DNA of 64,000 nucleotides from Bacteroidota bacterium (lineage in GTDB: Bacteria; Bacteroidota; Bacteroidia; Chitinophagales; Chitinophagaceae), in the NCBI GenBank assembly GCA_029558715.1, contig JAKQEA010000190.1, forward strand, positions 1 to 64,000, written 5' to 3'. The notes beneath the pieces are model-generated. The model made no database searches. It saw only the letters and a list, made by a program, of their open reading frames with translations, and had not been told where the DNA came from. This document shows, one piece after another, positions 1-8,947 of this stretch (its first letter is position 1; the number at the start of each line of letters is the position of its first letter). The translations under genes were made by a program, and so were the position numbers.

Positions 1-501
1 ACAAAAGCATTAGCCCAGTTTACCGGTTCTATGGTTTCTGCTGATTCAAAATATGATCGTTATAAAAAAGGCATTGTAACATATACTGCACAGGAAGAAA
101 ATGGTTACCAGTTATACAAAGCCAATTGTGCCGGTTGCCACCCGGAACCAATGTTTACAGATTATAGCTTCCGGAATATTGGTTTACCAGTTGATAACTT
201 ATTGAATGATTATGGCCGGATGAGAATTACCGGAAAGGGTGAAGATTCACTAAAATTTAAAGTGCCTACGCTGCGTAACACCTATATCTCTTCCAACTAT
301 ATGCATGATGGCAGGTTCAATACGCTTCAGCAATGTATCAATCATTACCGTACCAATGTGCAGCAAAGCGCTACGCTTGATCCTTTGCTGACAAATGGAA
401 TTACACTGACCAATGCACAAGCCAGTGATCTTTTTATTTTTCTTCGCACTTTAACTGATTCTGCCTTATTAAGAGATCCCCGTTTTGCTAAACCAAATTA
501 G
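1..501 (+). CDS. Cytochrome-c peroxidase family protein, C-terminal part (5' end outside window)
   Basis: The reading frame is open from the first base, so this is the 3' end of a longer gene. It shows a class I haem-binding motif CAGCH at bases 127-141 (Cys, Cys and His ligands) and, further on, YMHDGRF followed by TLQQCINHY, the distal motif typical of the C-terminal haem domain of di-haem cytochrome c peroxidases/MauG. These periplasmic enzymes reduce hydrogen peroxide with electrons from small cytochromes, or act as MauG-like oxidases; which one cannot be told without the N-terminal domain. It converges on the next gene, sharing the four bases TTAG, so both stop codons overlap. Confidence 0.85.
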   Translation, partial: TKALAQFTGSMVSADSKYDRYKKGIVTYTAQEENGYQLYKANCAGCHPEPMFTDYSFRNIGLPVDNLLNDYGRMRITGKGEDSLKFKVPTLRNTYISSNYMHDGRFNTLQQCINHYRTNVQQSATLDPLLTNGITLTNAQASDLFIFLRTLTDSALLRDPRFAKPN

Positions 502-1145
502 GTCTTGTCAACTATTCTTTTAGCTTTCAGTGCATCAAGAGCCTGCTTCTTTGCTTCAATTTCTTTTTCCGTGTCCTTTTGTGCAGATTGATTATCCTTC
601 AATTTTTTTTCGAGATCATTCTGATCATCTTTCAGCCCCCTTAGTTTCTTTTCGGCTTTACTTACTGCTTCTTCCTGTGCTTTTATATCCAGCTCCAGGT
701 TTTCAGCAATGACATCAGGCTGCAGGCCGCTAAGAAAGGTTTTTGCTTTTTCTGTTTGTAAAACATCAAATCCGGATTTGGCATTGTTCCCATCTTTCAG
801 AATGATCATATATACCACAGATTCATCCTGGTTTTTCCGGCTTTTTGATTCTACTTTAATGATATAATCCATCCTTTCAGCATTAATATCAGTAATGAAC
901 GCATCCTTATATACCTTAAATCCTTTGTCTTTGTTAAAGAGTCCTTTCTCTTCCTTTGGCTTGTAACCAAGTTTTGCCATTTTTTTTGAAATGGCATTTT
1001 CTACTGCCTCCGGCGGGTAAGGATAATCGATCATAAAAGCTTCCTGTTTTTTCTTGTCATATTCGATTGTGCCTTCATATGCCTGTGCCGAAACAATATT
1101 CACAAAAGCCAGGGCAACTAATAAGGATAAAAATATCTTCTTCAT
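498..1145 (-). CDS. Exported protein with C-terminal coiled coil, unknown function
   Basis: The predicted product has 215 residues and begins with a clear signal peptide (MKKIFLSLLVALAFVNIVSAQ), which is why the internal ATG at 1145 is preferred over an in-frame start 51 bases upstream. The first 130 residues look globular with mixed charge. From about residue 150 to the end it is dominated by Lys/Glu-rich heptads (EKKLRGLKDDQNDLEKKL and similar) that should form a coiled coil. I do not recognise the family. It probably resides in the periplasm. No conserved neighbour suggests a function. Confidence 0.75.
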   Translation of the reverse strand: MKKIFLSLLVALAFVNIVSAQAYEGTIEYDKKKQEAFMIDYPYPPEAVENAISKKMAKLGYKPKEEKGLFNKDKGFKVYKDAFITDINAERMDYIIKVESKSRKNQDESVVYMIILKDGNNAKSGFDVLQTEKAKTFLSGLQPDVIAENLELDIKAQEEAVSKAEKKLRGLKDDQNDLEKKLKDNQSAQKDTEKEIEAKKQALDALKAKRIVDKT

Positions 1146-1254
1146 AACCGGTAAATTTTGCTGATAAAGATACAGCAAGGCAGAAAAGCGTTGCAATTGT
1201 CCTAAATATATTATTTGCTATTCGCCGGAATTCGTTTTTTGCCTGCTTAACAAT

Positions 1255-1262
1255 TACTTTTG
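1255..1262 (+). promoter_or_regulatory. Candidate -7 element of the flippase promoter
   Basis: TACTTTTG matches the Bacteroidota -7 consensus TAnnTTTG exactly. No TTTG at the usual 19-21 base spacing is present, so the call is tentative. If it is real, the TTG at 1260 lies inside the promoter and cannot be the start codon of the following gene. Confidence 0.35.
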
Positions 1263-1319
1263 TCCGGTTATTACCGCCGGAATACCCGGAAAGGCAATGA
1301 CCTAAAAATTTCCAATCCT

Positions 1320-2834
1320 TTGAGCGGAATAAAAAAACTGGCAGGACAAACTCTGTGGTACGGCATGAGCAGCATCTTCGGCAGGTTTCTCAATTACCTG
1401 CTGACGCCGCTGTTGGTTACCATCTTTGCTTCAGGAGAATATGGCAAGATCAGTACGTTGTTTACCATTGCTGCTTTTCTCAATATTGTCTATACCTACG
1501 GACTCGAAACATCCTATTTCCGTTTTTCAGCACTGCAGCCTGAATCAAAAGTTTACAATACCTGTTCCTCCTCTATAATTATAACAACAGCCCTGTTCAC
1601 CGGCTTATTGCTGCTCTCTGCACAAAGCTTTGCTTCCTTCCTGGAAATGCCTGACCACCCGGAATATATCTCCTGGGTGATCTTGATTGTAGCGCTGGAC
1701 ACACTTAGTGTGATGCCCTTCGCCAAGCTCCGGTATGAAGGAAGACCAAGAAAATTTGCAACTATAAAGGTCCTGAACATTCTTATTAATGTCGGGCTCG
1801 TCATTTTCTTCCTGGTGGTTTGTAAAAATGCTTTCGAAAAAGATAAGGACAATTTGTTTGCGACATTATATGATCCTAAGATTGGTCTTGGGTATGTCAT
1901 TCTTGCCAACCTGTTTGCAAGCGGTATCACCTTACTATTACTGGCAAGGGAATTTTTTCATTTCAAATTCAGGCTAAATCCGGGTTTTTGGAAAGAGATG
2001 ATGAGTTATAGCTGGCCGCTGATTATTGTTGGTTTTGGCGGCATGGTGAATGAAACGATTGATCGCATTATGCTGCTGAAATTGTACCCTGGAACTATAG
2101 ATGAAGCTTTTTCCCAATCGGGTATTTATTCCGCCAACTACAAACTGGCTGTACTGATCGTATTATTCATACAGGCCTTCCGGATGGGAGCAGAACCCTT
2201 TTTTTTCAAGCAATCCACCAGTGAAAACGCACAAAAAACATATGCCAGGGTGATGAAGTTCTTTGTGATCGCCTGCTGTTTTTGTTTTCTTGGTGTGACT
2301 TTGTTCCTTGATATCTGGAAATATTTTATGGGCACCAAACGTCCGGAGTATTATACAGGATTGAAAGTAGTACCCATACTGATGACGGCTAAAATATTTC
2401 TCGGTATTTATTACAATTTATCTATCTGGTATAAAATAAAGAACCAGAACCTGACCGGTGCCTGGATCACCCTTGGTGGCGCTGCAATTACTATAGTTTT
2501 CAACTGGATATTTATTCCTATCCTTGGTTATATGGCCTGCGCCATTGCCACTATTCTTTGTTATGGGTTTATGATGGTGGTAAGTTACATACTGGGACAA
2601 AAACACTATCCCATTCCCTATGCATGGAAAAAACTACTGGCTTATATTGTTATCTGCCTGCTTTTATTTGGTTTGCACCAGGCATTTCTTCTTTTAGGCC
2701 TCAACCCGTGGATCAACCGGGCTGTGGCTGTTTCCTTTATTGGTTTATTTACACTACTGGTGCTAAATGTAGAAAGGAAAGAATTTGAGAAGATGCCGGT
2801 AATTGGAAAGTTTTTGAAACCAACAACTGTTTAA
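1320..2834 (+). CDS. Polysaccharide flippase / lipopolysaccharide biosynthesis membrane protein (MATE/Wzx-like)
   Basis: This is a 504-residue, very hydrophobic protein with about 12-14 membrane helices. It opens with SGIKKLAGQTLWYGMSSIFG and NYLLTP, the typical first helix of Bacteroidota oligosaccharide flippases of the MOP superfamily (polysaccharide_synt/Wzx type). Such proteins flip lipid-linked sugars across the inner membrane for O-antigen or capsule assembly. There is no in-frame ATG near the start. TTG at 1320 begins the family-conserved part, and the upstream TTG at 1260 falls in a putative promoter element. No glycosyltransferases are adjacent, so the substrate is unknown. Its stop overlaps the convergent hydrolase stop (TTAA). 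Confidence 0.85.
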   Translation: MSGIKKLAGQTLWYGMSSIFGRFLNYLLTPLLVTIFASGEYGKISTLFTIAAFLNIVYTYGLETSYFRFSALQPESKVYNTCSSSIIITTALFTGLLLLSAQSFASFLEMPDHPEYISWVILIVALDTLSVMPFAKLRYEGRPRKFATIKVLNILINVGLVIFFLVVCKNAFEKDKDNLFATLYDPKIGLGYVILANLFASGITLLLLAREFFHFKFRLNPGFWKEMMSYSWPLIIVGFGGMVNETIDRIMLLKLYPGTIDEAFSQSGIYSANYKLAVLIVLFIQAFRMGAEPFFFKQSTSENAQKTYARVMKFFVIACCFCFLGVTLFLDIWKYFMGTKRPEYYTGLKVVPILMTAKIFLGIYYNLSIWYKIKNQNLTGAWITLGGAAITIVFNWIFIPILGYMACAIATILCYGFMMVVSYILGQKHYPIPYAWKKLLAYIVICLLLFGLHQAFLLLGLNPWINRAVAVSFIGLFTLLVLNVERKEFEKMPVIGKFLKPTTV

Positions 2835-3475
2835 TACATCTTTACAAAAGGATTATTCATTTTCTCAAATCCCACTGTTGTTACCGGGCCATGACCCGAA
2901 TATACTTTGGTTTCATCCGGTAGGGTGAAAAATTGTGTTTGTATACTTTGTACCAGCGTTTCCATGCTACCACCCGGCAGATCAGTTCGGCCTATGCTGC
3001 GGTTAAACAGTACATCACCGCCGATGATAAAACCACCGGCTTCATGGTAAAATGATACACTTCCAGGAGAATGACCGGGTGTGAAACGTATTTCCAACTC
3101 ATCCTCCCCGATTTTAATTTTATTTCCTTCTTTCAGGTAAACCAAAGGGCCCTCGTAATTGTCAAAAGGCAGCTGCCACATGAGGCCGGACTGGGGAGCA
3201 AAGTCTAAAACAGGTTTTTCATTCGGATGAATATGAAGGTCAAGTCTCCAGGTATCATGTACGAATTTGTTGCCAAAAACATGGTCCAGGTGGCAATGAG
3301 TATTAAGCAGCAAAACAGGCGTCAGGCCGGTCTTTTCAATGCCCGTTTTTAATTCGTCCCTTTCCTCCGGGAAATAACAACCGGGGTCTATAATGCAGCA
3401 CTGCTTTTGTTCGTTATACAAAACATAAGTATTCTCCTGAACGGGGCTAAAAGTGAAGGACTTAACAGCTAACAT
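2831..3475 (-). CDS. MBL-fold metallo-hydrolase, glyoxalase II/YcbL-like
   Basis: The 214-residue product contains the metallo-beta-lactamase metal motif THCHLDH (His60, His62, Asp64, His65), then TPGHSPGSVSF, the GGDVLF...SIGRTDLPGG signature, and a late YSGHGPVT histidine. This set is characteristic of the short YcbL-type glyoxalase II-like hydrolases, which cleave thioesters such as S-lactoylglutathione analogues; the true substrate is not evident. An upstream in-frame start at 3601 would add 42 residues without family similarity, and a TAnnTTTG element at 3520-3527 lies between the two candidates, so MLAVKSF at 3475 is preferred. Confidence 0.88.
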   Translation of the reverse strand: MLAVKSFTFSPVQENTYVLYNEQKQCCIIDPGCYFPEERDELKTGIEKTGLTPVLLLNTHCHLDHVFGNKFVHDTWRLDLHIHPNEKPVLDFAPQSGLMWQLPFDNYEGPLVYLKEGNKIKIGEDELEIRFTPGHSPGSVSFYHEAGGFIIGGDVLFNRSIGRTDLPGGSMETLVQSIQTQFFTLPDETKVYSGHGPVTTVGFEKMNNPFVKMY

Positions 3476-3519
3476 GGATTGTTTTTTCGTACTTTTAAAA
3501 TCCGGACGGTAACTACCGG

Positions 3520-3527
3520 CAAAGATA
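3520..3527 (-). promoter_or_regulatory. Candidate -7 element for the MBL hydrolase
   Basis: On the minus strand this reads TATCTTTG, an exact TAnnTTTG match about 45 bases upstream of the chosen ATG at 3475. The -33 TTTG is not visible at the usual spacing, so support is modest. Confidence 0.35.
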
Positions 3528-3650
3528 GTTTCAATTGTTACTACCGGCACTTTAACTTGCTTATCAGAAATAGCCCGGTAACTATCGGGACTGGCTGCCA
3601 AATCATATAAATGAACGATTAAACATTATCGAAACAGTAAGTAATAGTCT

Positions 3651-6600
3651 ATGAAGAAGTCATTAAGCCTGATTGCCTGTCTTTCCCTTTTCCTTTCTAT
3701 GGAAACTGCAGCACAAGTGAATACGGTGGAATTCGGAAAAAACCGGGTTCAGTACCAGAAATTCAAATGGAAATATTACCAGACAGAAAATTTTAACAGC
3801 TATTTCAGCCAGGATGGTTTGGGACTGGGAAAATATGTTGCCCAGGTTGCTGAAGCAGAGCTGCCCTCTATTGAAGAATTTGTGGAATATGGACTCCAGC
3901 GCCGGATCAATATCGTTATTTATAACAATTACGATGAAATGCAACAGTCCAATATCGGCATTGGCATTGACTGGCAAAATACCGGCGGTGTTACCAAACT
4001 GGTGAACAATAAAATGATCATTTATTATGATGGCAACCATGATAATCTCCGCCGGCAGATAAGGCAGGGAATTGCCCGTAACCTGGTAGAGAACCTGCTC
4101 TTTGGAGATGATCTCGGGGAGTTTGCAGCTAACCAGGCCTTACTTGATCTTCCCAAATGGCTGACTGATGGATATATTTCCTATGCTGCTGAAAGCTGGA
4201 ACACTACACTGGATGATGATCTGAGGGGTGTGATGCTGGCGGGCAGTTACCGGAATTTTTACCAGTTTGCATTTGAAAAACCATTACTTGCCGGGCATTC
4301 TTTCTGGAAATACATTGCCGATAAATATGGCAAAAGCAAGACCACTTACTTCCTGTACCTGGCCCGCATTTACCGTAACCTGAACAATGCTTCCTATAAG
4401 ATCGCTAAAAAGAAATTCAAGGTCATCCTGCGGGATTTTATGACGGATGTACAGGCACAATATTTTAAGGATATACGTGGCCGCCGAAATACACCAAGGG
4501 GTCAGCTTTCAGTAAGTGAATACATAGGTAAGAAAGATTATATCCGTTTTAATGCAAACCCTGTTCCCCGAAGCTTTACTTATGCCGTGGTTGAATTTAA
4601 CCAGGGCCGCTACCAGGTAGTGTTGATGGAAAATTTTGTAAACAAAAAAGTACTTCTGAAACTGGGTGTACGTTCAAGGGAAGATGATAAACATCCTAAC
4701 TATCCTATTCTTGCCTGGGATGGCAAGGGTACCCGGTTAGCTGTGTTATATAATGAAGAAGGAAAAACAAAATTCTTTGTGTACGACCTGGTGAACAGGG
4801 TGAAGTTATGGAAACAGGAGATCGACAAATTTGACCAGGTACAGGACATGAAATATATGCTTGATAACAATACCCTGTTGTTAAGTGCCGTAAAAAGCGG
4901 GCAAACCGACATATTTGTTTACAAGATCGATAAACAAACCGTAGAACAGATCACCAACGATGTGTATGATGACCTGGACCCTTCCTTTGTGGCCTTCCCA
5001 AATAAAACAGGTATCATCTACTCCAGTAATCGTCCGTCAGCTACCGCTGCCAGCAGTGACGACTCATTACCCGGCAGGCATTTCAATATATACCTGGTTG
5101 ACAACTGGAATAAATCGGAAGCCAAGCAAATATCAAAGCTTACTGATCTGAAACTGGGCAATGCAAGATTTCCTTCCCAATACAACACTTCCCATTTCAC
5201 TTTTATCAGTGACGAAAACGGAATCAATAACCGCTATGCCGGTTTCTTTAAAACAGAAAGGGCCGGTTTGGATACATTAGTATTCATTGGTGATGAAATG
5301 CTGCGCAATCCGCCGCAAAAAGATGTGGACAGCCTTCTTGCTGAATGGGGCAAGACAGATATTGATTCAGTCGGTTTTGTTTCTATCACTAATGATTCGT
5401 CATACGTATTCCCGCTGACGAATTATCAAAGCAGTATGCTGGAAACAAGAACTGCCGGTGATAACCAGCAGGTGAGTGAAGTGGTAAAGCTTGGTGATGT
5501 AAAACTATTGTACCGTTTAAAAGTGGATGAAAACACACTTCGCCGCCGGAATATAAATGCAAGACCGACTGAATACATCAGGAAAGTGATTGAGGAAGAA
5601 AAGAAAGCTGCCCGCAAAGAAGCAGTACAGACTATCAAAACAGATACTCTGACCAAAAAACAACAGGATTTTTTCAACAGCGGTTTTGAAGAAGATAAGC
5701 CAGACAGCACTAAGAAAGTAGGCGATATGGTGAAAGCAGATGAGATAATCAAAGAATCTGTTCTGAAGAAAGCTAAAGTGTTTGAATACAGACCCCCTAA
5801 GTTTTTCAATGATTATCTCGTCAGCGGATTTAACAATAATATTTTAGTAACCCGTTTTCAACCCTACCAGGGTGGCTATGGCCCGATACAATTGAGTAAT
5901 AACTCTCCGTTGAATGGAATCATCCGGGTAGGAACCTCCGACCTTTTTGAAGACTGGAAATTCGCCGGCGGTTTCCGTATTAGTCCGGATCTCACCAATA
6001 ATGAATACGTATTTACCACGCAATACCTTAAGAAAAGGATAGATTATGGTCTTACCTATTACCGGGTGACAGTAAAAAACCCTGCCTTGTATACCGACTC
6101 TACTTCTTTTAATGTAAAACAATACTCTAATTTATACCAGGCAACAGTAACGTATCCTTTCAGTAAGATCCGAAGCCTGCGTATGAATGTGGGATATCGC
6201 AGTGATAAATATGTAAAACTGGCTAACGAATTTTTCCCTGATGAATCATTGAAGGGCAAAGATGACCGCCTCACTTATGCACTGGCTCATCTTGAATTTG
6301 TACATGATGATGCTATCAGTACGGCGCTGAATATATGGAAGGGGCTTCGGTGGAAAATATACTTCGATTATATAACACAGGTGGGCAAGAATACCAAAAC
6401 AGGAAGCGGAGATTTTCCATACACCATGAACGTTGGGTTTGATGCCAGGCATTACCTGCCGGTATACCGTAATATCACCTGGGCTGTTCGTGCTGCAGCT
6501 GATTTCTCATGGGGTACAAAAAAACTTATTTACTACCTGGGCGGTGTTGACAACTGGCTGATGTTTGGTCAGAATCAGCGTAGCAATGGCTCCTTCCGCT

Positions 6601-7052
6601 ATTTTGATCCTTCCAATACCCCGGACCCCGATGCTGAATATGCATATGAATCTCTGGCAGTAAACATGAGAGGATTCAAGCAGAATGTGGCAAATGGTAA
6701 TAATGCATTTGTACTTAATAGTGAAATAAGGGTGCCTGTATTTACCAGCTTTTTTAATAAACCCATCAATAATGCTTTCTTGCGTAATTTTCAGATAGTA
6801 CAGTTTATAGATCTCGGTACTGCTTGGAATGGCGCTTATGATAAAATAGAAAGGCCTTCGGTTTCGTATACTTCACAGCCGCTTACCGTAAGGGTAAAAG
6901 CTGGTGGTATAGGACCTTTTGCAGGTGGCTATGGCTTTGGGGCCCGGAGTACTTTACTGGGCTACTTCCTGCGCTTTGATGCTGCCTGGGAAATGAATGG
7001 CTTTTTCCAGGGTAAACCGCTTTATTATTTTGCTATGGGTCTCGATTTTTAA
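3651..7052 (+). CDS. Outer-membrane TolB-propeller protein with degenerate peptidase-like domain and C-terminal beta-barrel
   Basis: The 1133-residue product has a signal peptide (MKKSLSLIACLSLFLSMETAAQ) and three parts. Residues about 25-285 resemble the peptidase-MA/gluzincin fold: PKWLTDGYISYAAESW (168-183) matches the usual downstream motif, but the HExxH position is occupied by a non-catalytic stretch near 135-150. Residues about 290-560 form TolB/WD40-like blades, for example DDLDPSFVAFPNKTGIIYSS near 440. A charged linker follows, and residues about 730-1133 look like a BamA-type surface-antigen barrel ending in an aromatic residue (GLDF). The family is common in Bacteroidota and usually called TolB-like; its function is unknown. 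It is probably a surface or envelope scaffold rather than an enzyme. Confidence 0.8.
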   Translation: MKKSLSLIACLSLFLSMETAAQVNTVEFGKNRVQYQKFKWKYYQTENFNSYFSQDGLGLGKYVAQVAEAELPSIEEFVEYGLQRRINIVIYNNYDEMQQSNIGIGIDWQNTGGVTKLVNNKMIIYYDGNHDNLRRQIRQGIARNLVENLLFGDDLGEFAANQALLDLPKWLTDGYISYAAESWNTTLDDDLRGVMLAGSYRNFYQFAFEKPLLAGHSFWKYIADKYGKSKTTYFLYLARIYRNLNNASYKIAKKKFKVILRDFMTDVQAQYFKDIRGRRNTPRGQLSVSEYIGKKDYIRFNANPVPRSFTYAVVEFNQGRYQVVLMENFVNKKVLLKLGVRSREDDKHPNYPILAWDGKGTRLAVLYNEEGKTKFFVYDLVNRVKLWKQEIDKFDQVQDMKYMLDNNTLLLSAVKSGQTDIFVYKIDKQTVEQITNDVYDDLDPSFVAFPNKTGIIYSSNRPSATAASSDDSLPGRHFNIYLVDNWNKSEAKQISKLTDLKLGNARFPSQYNTSHFTFISDENGINNRYAGFFKTERAGLDTLVFIGDEMLRNPPQKDVDSLLAEWGKTDIDSVGFVSITNDSSYVFPLTNYQSSMLETRTAGDNQQVSEVVKLGDVKLLYRLKVDENTLRRRNINARPTEYIRKVIEEEKKAARKEAVQTIKTDTLTKKQQDFFNSGFEEDKPDSTKKVGDMVKADEIIKESVLKKAKVFEYRPPKFFNDYLVSGFNNNILVTRFQPYQGGYGPIQLSNNSPLNGIIRVGTSDLFEDWKFAGGFRISPDLTNNEYVFTTQYLKKRIDYGLTYYRVTVKNPALYTDSTSFNVKQYSNLYQATVTYPFSKIRSLRMNVGYRSDKYVKLANEFFPDESLKGKDDRLTYALAHLEFVHDDAISTALNIWKGLRWKIYFDYITQVGKNTKTGSGDFPYTMNVGFDARHYLPVYRNITWAVRAAADFSWGTKKLIYYLGGVDNWLMFGQNQRSNGSFRYFDPSNTPDPDAEYAYESLAVNMRGFKQNVANGNNAFVLNSEIRVPVFTSFFNKPINNAFLRNFQIVQFIDLGTAWNGAYDKIERPSVSYTSQPLTVRVKAGGIGPFAGGYGFGARSTLLGYFLRFDAAWEMNGFFQGKPLYYFAMGLDF

Positions 7053-7069
7053 GCTCCAAAATTTTGAAT

Positions 7070-7105
7070 AATCACAATCCCTCCCTTGAAGGAGGGATTG
7101 TGATT
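7070..7105. terminator. Bidirectional intrinsic terminator
   Basis: A perfect 15-bp inverted repeat (AATCACAATCCCTCC and its complement) with a 6-base loop sits between the convergent stop codons of the TolB-like gene and the DUF1361 gene. It is followed by TTTTA on the plus strand and an AT-rich tail on the minus strand. It should stop transcription from both sides. Confidence 0.8.
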
Positions 7106-7789
7106 TTAGACAGTAAATGATTCCCCTAATTTTTTAACCGACAAATACAGCAATGTCATAAACACTGCATAGCAAAACGTCATTCCCCATGCAACACTGT
7201 TCTGAAGGGGATTAAAAAGTAAATCACTTATCTCTGAAACAAGGGAAAAAGGATCGGTAATAATATCCCAGCTATTGAACCGCAGATACCGTCCAATATA
7301 AACTCCCAGTGCATTAAGCCACATTACTGCAAACACCAGCATCACAGAAAAATGTCTCCCCCTTATCACTGCAGATATGACTTCTACTTTTCTCAGTGAC
7401 ACAATTCCGAACATAATTCCATTCCATGCAAAAGAAAAGATCAGCAACAGGTCAAACCATTTGGGTGCTGAACGTACCCTCGTAAAATGTACAAGATCGG
7501 TTATAATATAAAAGGCGTTAGGGATGAATAATAGCCATACAACCAGGGCCAAAACAAGTTTCCACCTGTTCTCAATAAAATCAATCCTGCCGGTTACCAG
7601 CTGGGTGATCCCATAAGGCACAAAAGCAAGAAAAAGATTCCAGGGAAGGAAAATATACTCCAGTGAATCAGTAACTATCATCCTTGCAGCCAATAATAAA
7701 CAACTAAAGCCGGAAGATACCAGCAACCAGTGGTGCAGGGTAACAGGCAAAGGAAATCCGGATTTGCGAAGGAATACTGCTTTTATCAT
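7106..7789 (-). CDS. DUF1361 domain-containing membrane protein
   Basis: This 227-residue integral membrane protein has about six helices. It carries the recognisable DUF1361 motifs PWNLFLAFVPYG and FIPNAFYIITDLVH. The biochemical function of the family is not known. It is the last gene of the CreD cluster, and its start overlaps the stop of the DgkA-like gene by four bases (ATGA), so translation is probably coupled. Co-transcription with CreD and a lipid kinase suggests an envelope role, but that is inference. Confidence 0.85.
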   Translation of the reverse strand: MIKAVFLRKSGFPLPVTLHHWLLVSSGFSCLLLAARMIVTDSLEYIFLPWNLFLAFVPYGITQLVTGRIDFIENRWKLVLALVVWLLFIPNAFYIITDLVHFTRVRSAPKWFDLLLIFSFAWNGIMFGIVSLRKVEVISAVIRGRHFSVMLVFAVMWLNALGVYIGRYLRFNSWDIITDPFSLVSEISDLLFNPLQNSVAWGMTFCYAVFMTLLYLSVKKLGESFTV

Positions 7790-8160
7790 ACAATTATTTT
7801 AGGAATAAATATTAAGCTCCCAGTAAGCAGAGCAACGGCAGCCATAACTAATACTGCAGCAGCAGCAATATCTTTAATGAACTTTATTTCCGGATGATCT
7901 TCTTTTGAAATAAGGTCTGTGGTTTTTTCAATAGCAGTATTGATCAGCTCCGTCACCCACACCAAACCCGTAACAATAACCAGTATAATAACTTCAAAGC
8001 GGGTAACCGGAAAAATAATACTCAATACGATCACTGCAACAGTTGCCAGTAAATGCAGTACCGCATTATGCTCCCGTTTAAAAAAGCTGAACATTCCTTC
8101 AAGAGCATAACAGAAACTTTTGCTTCTTTCACTTACCGAGAATCGTTTATACTCACTCAT
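7786..8160 (-). CDS. dgkA: Diacylglycerol kinase / undecaprenol kinase family protein (DgkA)
   Basis: The 124-residue product has three predicted membrane helices and the family signatures ELINTAIEKTTDLI (catalytic Glu and Asn) and KDIAAAAVL. DgkA-type enzymes phosphorylate diacylglycerol or undecaprenol at the inner membrane and so recycle lipid carriers. The N-terminal SFCYALEGMFSFFKREHNAVLHLLA is typical of the Gram-positive/Bacteroidota subtype, which often prefers undecaprenol; the substrate here is not proven. It overlaps both neighbours by four bases and belongs to the CreD operon. Confidence 0.9.
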   Translation of the reverse strand: MSEYKRFSVSERSKSFCYALEGMFSFFKREHNAVLHLLATVAVIVLSIIFPVTRFEVIILVIVTGLVWVTELINTAIEKTTDLISKEDHPEIKFIKDIAAAAVLVMAAVALLTGSLIFIPKIIV

Positions 8161-8918
8161 GCCCGCCAGTTTGATTGACTTGTTAATTGCTTTCCCATAC
8201 CATATGTGGGTTGATTAGCGGATTTCCCTGTCATCATATGCCTGCAGTGTATAAACTCTTTCCAAACATCACCTGCATATTGCTGAAATGAATAACCTCC
8301 GCTTCTTAATACTTTGTAATGCCATAGCCAGACCATGAGAATGGTGCCTGCCATTAGTAAATAATGAACTGTCCCTGAAAAGATTAATGTAAATCCCGCT
8401 TTGCGTTTATACAAACATTCAAGAGTGTAACTCTGAAAACGCAGGTGCATTTCTTCATCTTTTAATACCTGCAGGCATATTTGCTTAAGTATAGCTGACC
8501 GGGTGGCATTGAACAAAGCCTTATAATACACCATGGCTATTATTTCAGCGGTGAGCAATACGGTCACCGAACCCTCTAGCCCTGCCAGTTTTCGTAATCG
8601 CCGGAAAATAGAATCCAGCCAGTCTCTGCCCAGTTTTGGTATCCCCTCACCTTCCATAAACTTTCCTAATATTGCCGCATGATCCTGCTCTTCTTTAATA
8701 AACAGTTTGACAGTCTCTATGTAGCTGGTATCCTGCATACGCTGAGCAAACTGCAGAAAATGCTTCCCCTCAGAATGTTCTCCTCTTTGAAACTGGCGAA
8801 CAGATTGGGAGATATTTTGTTTTTCCTGAGCTGTTAGTGTCTGACAATCTTTCCATTCAAGATGGTCAAAATGGTCACGATTACCCAGGAAATATTGTTG
8901 CCATTGTAAAAAATTCAT
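8157..8918 (-). CDS. Ferritin-like di-iron protein with C-terminal membrane segment
   Basis: The 253-residue product shows a four-helix ferritin-like pattern with a full set of candidate iron ligands: Glu47 and Glu50 (FQRGEHSEGK), Glu77 and His80 (EEQDHAAIL), Glu125 (LLTAEIIAMV), and Glu155 and His158 (KDEEMHLR). After the fold comes a hydrophobic segment (about residues 175-198) that probably anchors it to the membrane. The exact family is not clear to me; some ferritin-like proteins are oxidases or hydroxylases rather than iron stores. The ATG at 8918 is used because the upstream start would run into the creD stop. It overlaps dgkA by four bases. Confidence 0.7.
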   Translation of the reverse strand: MNFLQWQQYFLGNRDHFDHLEWKDCQTLTAQEKQNISQSVRQFQRGEHSEGKHFLQFAQRMQDTSYIETVKLFIKEEQDHAAILGKFMEGEGIPKLGRDWLDSIFRRLRKLAGLEGSVTVLLTAEIIAMVYYKALFNATRSAILKQICLQVLKDEEMHLRFQSYTLECLYKRKAGFTLIFSGTVHYLLMAGTILMVWLWHYKVLRSGGYSFQQYAGDVWKEFIHCRHMMTGKSANQPTYGMGKQLTSQSNWRA

Positions 8919-8947
8919 ACCATCATTTTTGTAATGAAACAATACTA

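Noticed and set aside
3490-3590. Repeated GGTAACTACCGG-like words upstream of the MBL hydrolase
   Set aside because: The copies are imperfect, unevenly spaced and partly overlap a non-coding leader; no consistent site could be defined.
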